From Tannerella sp. (lineage in GTDB: Bacteria > Bacteroidota > Bacteroidia > Bacteroidales > Tannerellaceae), in the NCBI GenBank assembly GCA_031277235.1, contig JAITMT010000354.1:1-8705 (forward strand): a DNA stretch of 8,705 nucleotides, given 5' to 3'. Position 1 is the first letter of the stretch, and each line of letters opens with the position of its first letter. A program made the position numbers and the translations under genes. Shown here piece after piece: positions 7,701 to 8,705 of this stretch. Under the pieces are notes generated by a model that was not told the DNA's origin, made no database searches, and saw only the letters and a list, made by a program, of their open reading frames with translations.

Positions 7701-8003
7701 AAAATATTTTACCAGGGCTTGGCGTGGAAAGAACTGGGCGACGAAAACGAAGCCAACGACCGCTTCAAACGTTTGATAGCGCACGGAGAAAAACATCTGT
7801 CCGACGAATGCAAGATTGATTACTTCGCCGTTTCTCTGCCCGACCTGGCCATCTGGGACGACGATTTGAACGTCCGCAATCAGATTCATTGCTACTATGT
7901 GATGGCGCTGGGGTACAGCGGTCTGGGCGAAGAAGAAAAGGCGGAGATGTATTACCGGAAGGTGAGGGAGTTGGATGTGAATAAATATATGTATGGAAAG
8001 TAG
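4749..8003 (+). CDS. DUF5107 domain and TPR-repeat protein
   Basis: A 1084-residue protein without a signal peptide or membrane helices, so probably cytoplasmic. Residues 1 to about 440 form a DUF5107 domain, predicted to have the galactose-mutarotase-like beta-sandwich of sugar-binding or sugar-cleaving proteins. Its marks are KRVYQGSSGVVYPYP (29-43), LPELGGRVQMAYD (72-84), TGPWISGGIEFNWPQHHRP (106-124), FLWWANPAV (186-194), KKQWTWGNGDFGRAWD (285-300) and PYIELMTGVFTDNQPDFSW (309-327). A Pro-rich linker (440-455) leads to a TPR array from about 460 to 1075, with helix pairs such as ALRRDPSDVRNNNAMGLWLF and YYLGNLWYDKQQYSDAIACW. The TPR part probably holds a partner. The reaction is not known to me; the neighbours suggest intracellular sugar handling. 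ATG at 4749 fits the family N-terminus. Two small in-frame expansions at residues 648-659 and 681-690 look like repeat insertions. No promoter is visible directly upstream. Confidence 0.88.
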   Translation: MKVNVWEEDIIIPTYEIGEAEKHPMFLEKRVYQGSSGVVYPYPVVEKISDEKRDKTWHAVFLENEYLKIMILPELGGRVQMAYDKIRERHFIYYNSVIKPALVGLTGPWISGGIEFNWPQHHRPSTYLPVDFGITENEDGSATVWINEQERMFHQKATAAFSLYPGRALLEIKVNLYNPNPIPQTFLWWANPAVKVNEHYQSVFPPDVHAVFDHGKRDVSAFPIAKGTYYKVDYSAGVDISRYNNIPVPTSYMAIKSKYDFIGGYEHDTQAGVLHVANHHISPGKKQWTWGNGDFGRAWDRNLTDSDGPYIELMTGVFTDNQPDFSWLQPYEEKSFEQYFMPYRELGMVKNACADLLMNLEETDGFAVLQLLATRDFRNAHIVVKTPRTVLLDETVSLSPRAVYKKSISMSSEKYEDLTVEIFAEEKTKILSWTPEKSVEQPLPQPAQRALPPVEVQTTEQLYLTGLHIEQYRHATYKATDYYREALRRDPSDVRNNNAMGLWLFRKGKFAEAIPYFHRAIETLTFRNPNPYDGEPYYNLGLALKYTGKTREAYDAFYKACWNAAWQDAGFYSLAQLSVMEGRWDDAEKEVEKSLIRNGHNHRARHLKAAILRHKGENDKALRWIEESLEIDRFNFGCLFERYLILGAEVKAEAKAEATALDYIQSGLYDEAIHLLQLYIVETGHAPSPPSPMAHYYQAYAYRLSGKQKEARHTLEAAAGQSPDYCFPNRLEDIAVLQTACAENPQDAYAPYYLGNLWYDKQQYSDAIACWDHSATLNPDYPVVWRNLALAAFNKQKNVLNAIDFLEKAYRLNENDARILMELDQLHRRLNYPPTERLAFLEARKPLVEQRDDLYLEQVTLLNQTGRYEDAKSLIDCRKFHPWEGGEGKVTGQYVLCRLELAKQAIAEKRCEEALVLLNETDVYPDNLGEGKLFNARENEILYYKGMAYKGLGNTERAREYFLQAAKGASEPVQAFFYNDQQPDKIFYQGLAWKELGDENEANDRFKRLIAHGEKHLSDECKIDYFAVSLPDLAIWDDDLNVRNQIHCYYVMALGYSGLGEEEKAEMYYRKVRELDVNKYMYGK
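6689..6724 (+). repeat. Three tandem 12-base units inside the DUF5107-TPR gene
   Basis: GGCGGAGGTGAA, GGCAGAGGCAAA and GGCGGAGGCAAC follow each other directly. In frame they encode AEVK-AEAK-AEAT (residues 648-659), an Ala/Glu/Lys-rich stretch between two TPR helices. The multiple of three keeps the frame. Slippage expansion is the likely origin. Confidence 0.75.
6789..6816. repeat. 28-base palindrome in frame inside the TPR region
   Basis: Bases 6789-6801 pair with 6804-6816 with a single mismatch (6791 with 6814), around the GC-rich core GACGGGGCACGCCCCGTC. In frame it reads VETGHAPSP (residues 681-689), a Pro-rich break between TPR helices that does not look like TPR sequence. GTAGAGACGGGGC-type palindromes are familiar to me as dispersed repeats in Bacteroidota, but the copy number in this genome cannot be seen from the window. 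Confidence 0.75.
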
Positions 8004-8244
8004 GATGAAAACCTCCCTGAAAAATCGCATAATCCGAGCTGTGCGTACGTTTTCCGGACAAAAAACGACCGAAAAACGCAGCCATAACATTACGGCTTAC
8101 TTCCCTAAATATTTATATAAATTCCAAATCATAAATTATTTGACACATCATTTTTATGAAGATCATAAATTATTTTTTAAGGAGAGAACAATCAGGATTC
8201 AAAATCCTGCTATGTTGCAAAAAGTTAGTATGAAACAAAGAAAG
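8004..8244. other. AT-rich intergenic stretch after the DUF5107-TPR gene
   Basis: No convincing gene. A reading frame stays open from 7993 to 8490, but its first 70 residues do not resemble a protein domain. A weak hairpin (8048-8057 with 8069-8078, one mismatch, 11-base loop) lies 45 bases after the stop; no T-run follows, so it is not a clear terminator. AGGATT-CAA-AATCCT (8194-8208) is a perfect triloop hairpin just before the tandem array. AAGGAG at 8179-8184 resembles a ribosome site but has no good start after it. Confidence 0.5.
8128..8175. promoter_or_regulatory. AT-rich direct and inverted repeats, possible operator
   Basis: The 14-mer ATCATAAATTATTT occurs at 8128-8141 and again at 8162-8175 (34 bases apart). 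TCATAAA (8129-8135) is also mirrored by TTTATGA (8153-8159). A regulator site for the downstream GH2-like gene is possible, but no TAnnTTTG box follows, and low complexity makes chance more likely than for the repeats at 3046-3109. Confidence 0.35.
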
Positions 8245-8472
8245 TGTCCCGCACTGCTTCGGCATAGTTTATCCGAGTGGAGAAAGTGTCCCGCACTGCT
8301 GCGGCATAGTTTCATTGGGTGGAGAAAGTCCCCCGCACTGCTGCGACATAGTTTCACCGGGTGGAGAAAGTCCCCTGCACTGCTGCGGCATGGTTTCATC
8401 GGGTGGAGAAAGTCCACCGCACCACTGCGGCATGGTTCCATCAAGCGATGCAACCTCCCTGCAATGCTGTGG
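8245..8472 (+). repeat. 42-base tandem repeat array (five full units plus part of a sixth)
   Basis: Units start at 8245, 8287, 8329, 8371 and 8413, with a partial one at 8455-8472. Most units share GCACTGCTGCGGCAT and GGGTGGAGAAAG; the last full unit has decayed in its second half. The CCGCA-CTGC-TGCGG part can fold into a small hairpin, kept in units 2 and 5, wobble-paired in 4, broken in 1 and 3. As 42 is a multiple of three, all units stay in phase and long ORFs appear on both strands (14-residue period, for example PALLRHSFIGWRK). A very degenerate further unit may precede at 8203-8244. Differences between units are a mix of silent and replacement changes, so coding is not supported. The array ends 68 bases before the GH2-like start. 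Confidence 0.85.
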
Positions 8473-8539
8473 ATAACTATTTACACCTAAAACGGACAAT
8501 ACGACAGAGATAAATACAATTAAAATCATAAAAACGAAC

Positions 8540-8705
8540 ATGAAACAATTATTTTTTTTGACAATATCGGTCCTGTTGATCAGCGCCTGCACGACGAAGA
8601 CCGGAGACCGCATCAGTTTGGCCGGCGAATGGCGTTTCCAAATGGATACCGCCGACGTGGGCATCGGGCAGGAATGGTTCAGGCAGACATTCGCCGAAAC
8701 GGTGA
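8540..8705 (+). CDS. GH2-like glycoside hydrolase lipoprotein, 5' end only
   Basis: The first 55 codons are visible; the frame is open to the window edge. It begins with a lipoprotein signal: K3-region MKQ, hydrophobic LFFLTISVLLISA, and the lipobox I-S-A-C with Cys17 as the lipid anchor. No acidic surface-export signal follows the Cys (TTKTGD), so it may face the periplasm. From residue 25 the sequence ISLAGEWRFQMDTADVGIG followed by QEWF is the opening strand of the jelly-roll sugar-binding domain found at the N-terminus of GH2 family enzymes (beta-galactosidase, beta-glucuronidase, beta-mannosidase and relatives). Specificity and catalytic glutamates lie outside the window. It would release sugars for the transporter upstream. 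No TAnnTTTG box is visible before it; it may be read from upstream through the repeat array. The ATG at 8540 is the only start that includes the signal peptide. Confidence 0.8.
   Translation, partial: MKQLFFLTISVLLISACTTKTGDRISLAGEWRFQMDTADVGIGQEWFRQTFAETV

Noticed and set aside
8140..8169. Sigma70-like TTGACA with a CATAAA box before the tandem array
   Set aside because: The window's other promoters follow the Bacteroidota TTTG/TAnnTTTG pattern, and no TAnnTTTG box lies at the right distance here.
7993..8490. A 165-residue ORF with 14-residue repeats on the plus strand
   Set aside because: The repeat period is a multiple of three, so ORFs open in several frames on both strands. The non-repeat half is not protein-like and no good ribosome site precedes it.
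8199..8664. Minus-strand ORFs across the tandem repeats (8199-8453 and 8269-8664)
   Set aside because: They are by-products of the in-phase 42-base repeat, and the second overlaps the start of the GH2-like gene antisense.

Overview
The window looks like a carbohydrate-use region of a Bacteroidales (Bacteroidota) chromosome. Three things support this. Promoters fit the Bacteroides-type pattern (TAnnTTTG at -7, TTTG about 19 bases upstream) and clear Shine-Dalgarno sites are scarce. The proteins have a Bacteroidales look: a cupin-type AraC regulator, a sugar-porter MFS protein with a GTG start, a DUF5107-TPR protein and a GH2-like lipoprotein. Several palindromic repeats of the kind common in this group are scattered through the window. 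Genus cannot be fixed from the sequence.

Layout. Positions 1-1350 hold the 3' part of ATP-dependent PEP carboxykinase (pckA), closed by a strong terminator at 1378-1413. An AraC-family regulator converges on it (1433-2311, minus). Between this regulator and the sugar transporter (3164-4555, plus) sits a compact single-gene transposon at 2408-3005. It carries an IS200/RAYT-type Y1 HUH transposase (2455-2898, minus) bounded by two 36-base identical, mutually inverted hairpins, each flanked on the outside by a further GAA-loop hairpin. Upstream of the transporter promoter are two 25-base degenerate direct repeats, 39 bases apart, ending where the -33 element should lie; they look like an operator pair. 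After the transporter stop codon comes a composite fold-back element (about 4555-4728) made of three small hairpins and a long inverted arm. Then comes a 1084-residue protein (4749-8003) with an N-terminal DUF5107 (galactose-mutarotase-like) domain and a long C-terminal TPR array. Its TPR part carries a 12-base triplication and a 28-base palindrome, both in frame. The 536-base gap 8004-8539 holds AT-rich repeats and a 42-base tandem repeat array. The window ends in the 5' end of a GH2-like lipoprotein gene (8540-8705+).

How they may work together (inference): the AraC-type regulator senses a sugar and activates the transporter, probably through the direct repeats. The transporter imports a mono- or small oligosaccharide. 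The cytoplasmic DUF5107-TPR protein acts on or senses the sugar, and the GH2-like lipoprotein releases sugar in the periplasm or at the membrane. No SusC/SusD pair, tRNA, rRNA or CRISPR array is visible. The notable non-coding signals are five distinct repeat or palindrome systems in 8.7 kb, two of them located inside a coding sequence that stays open.
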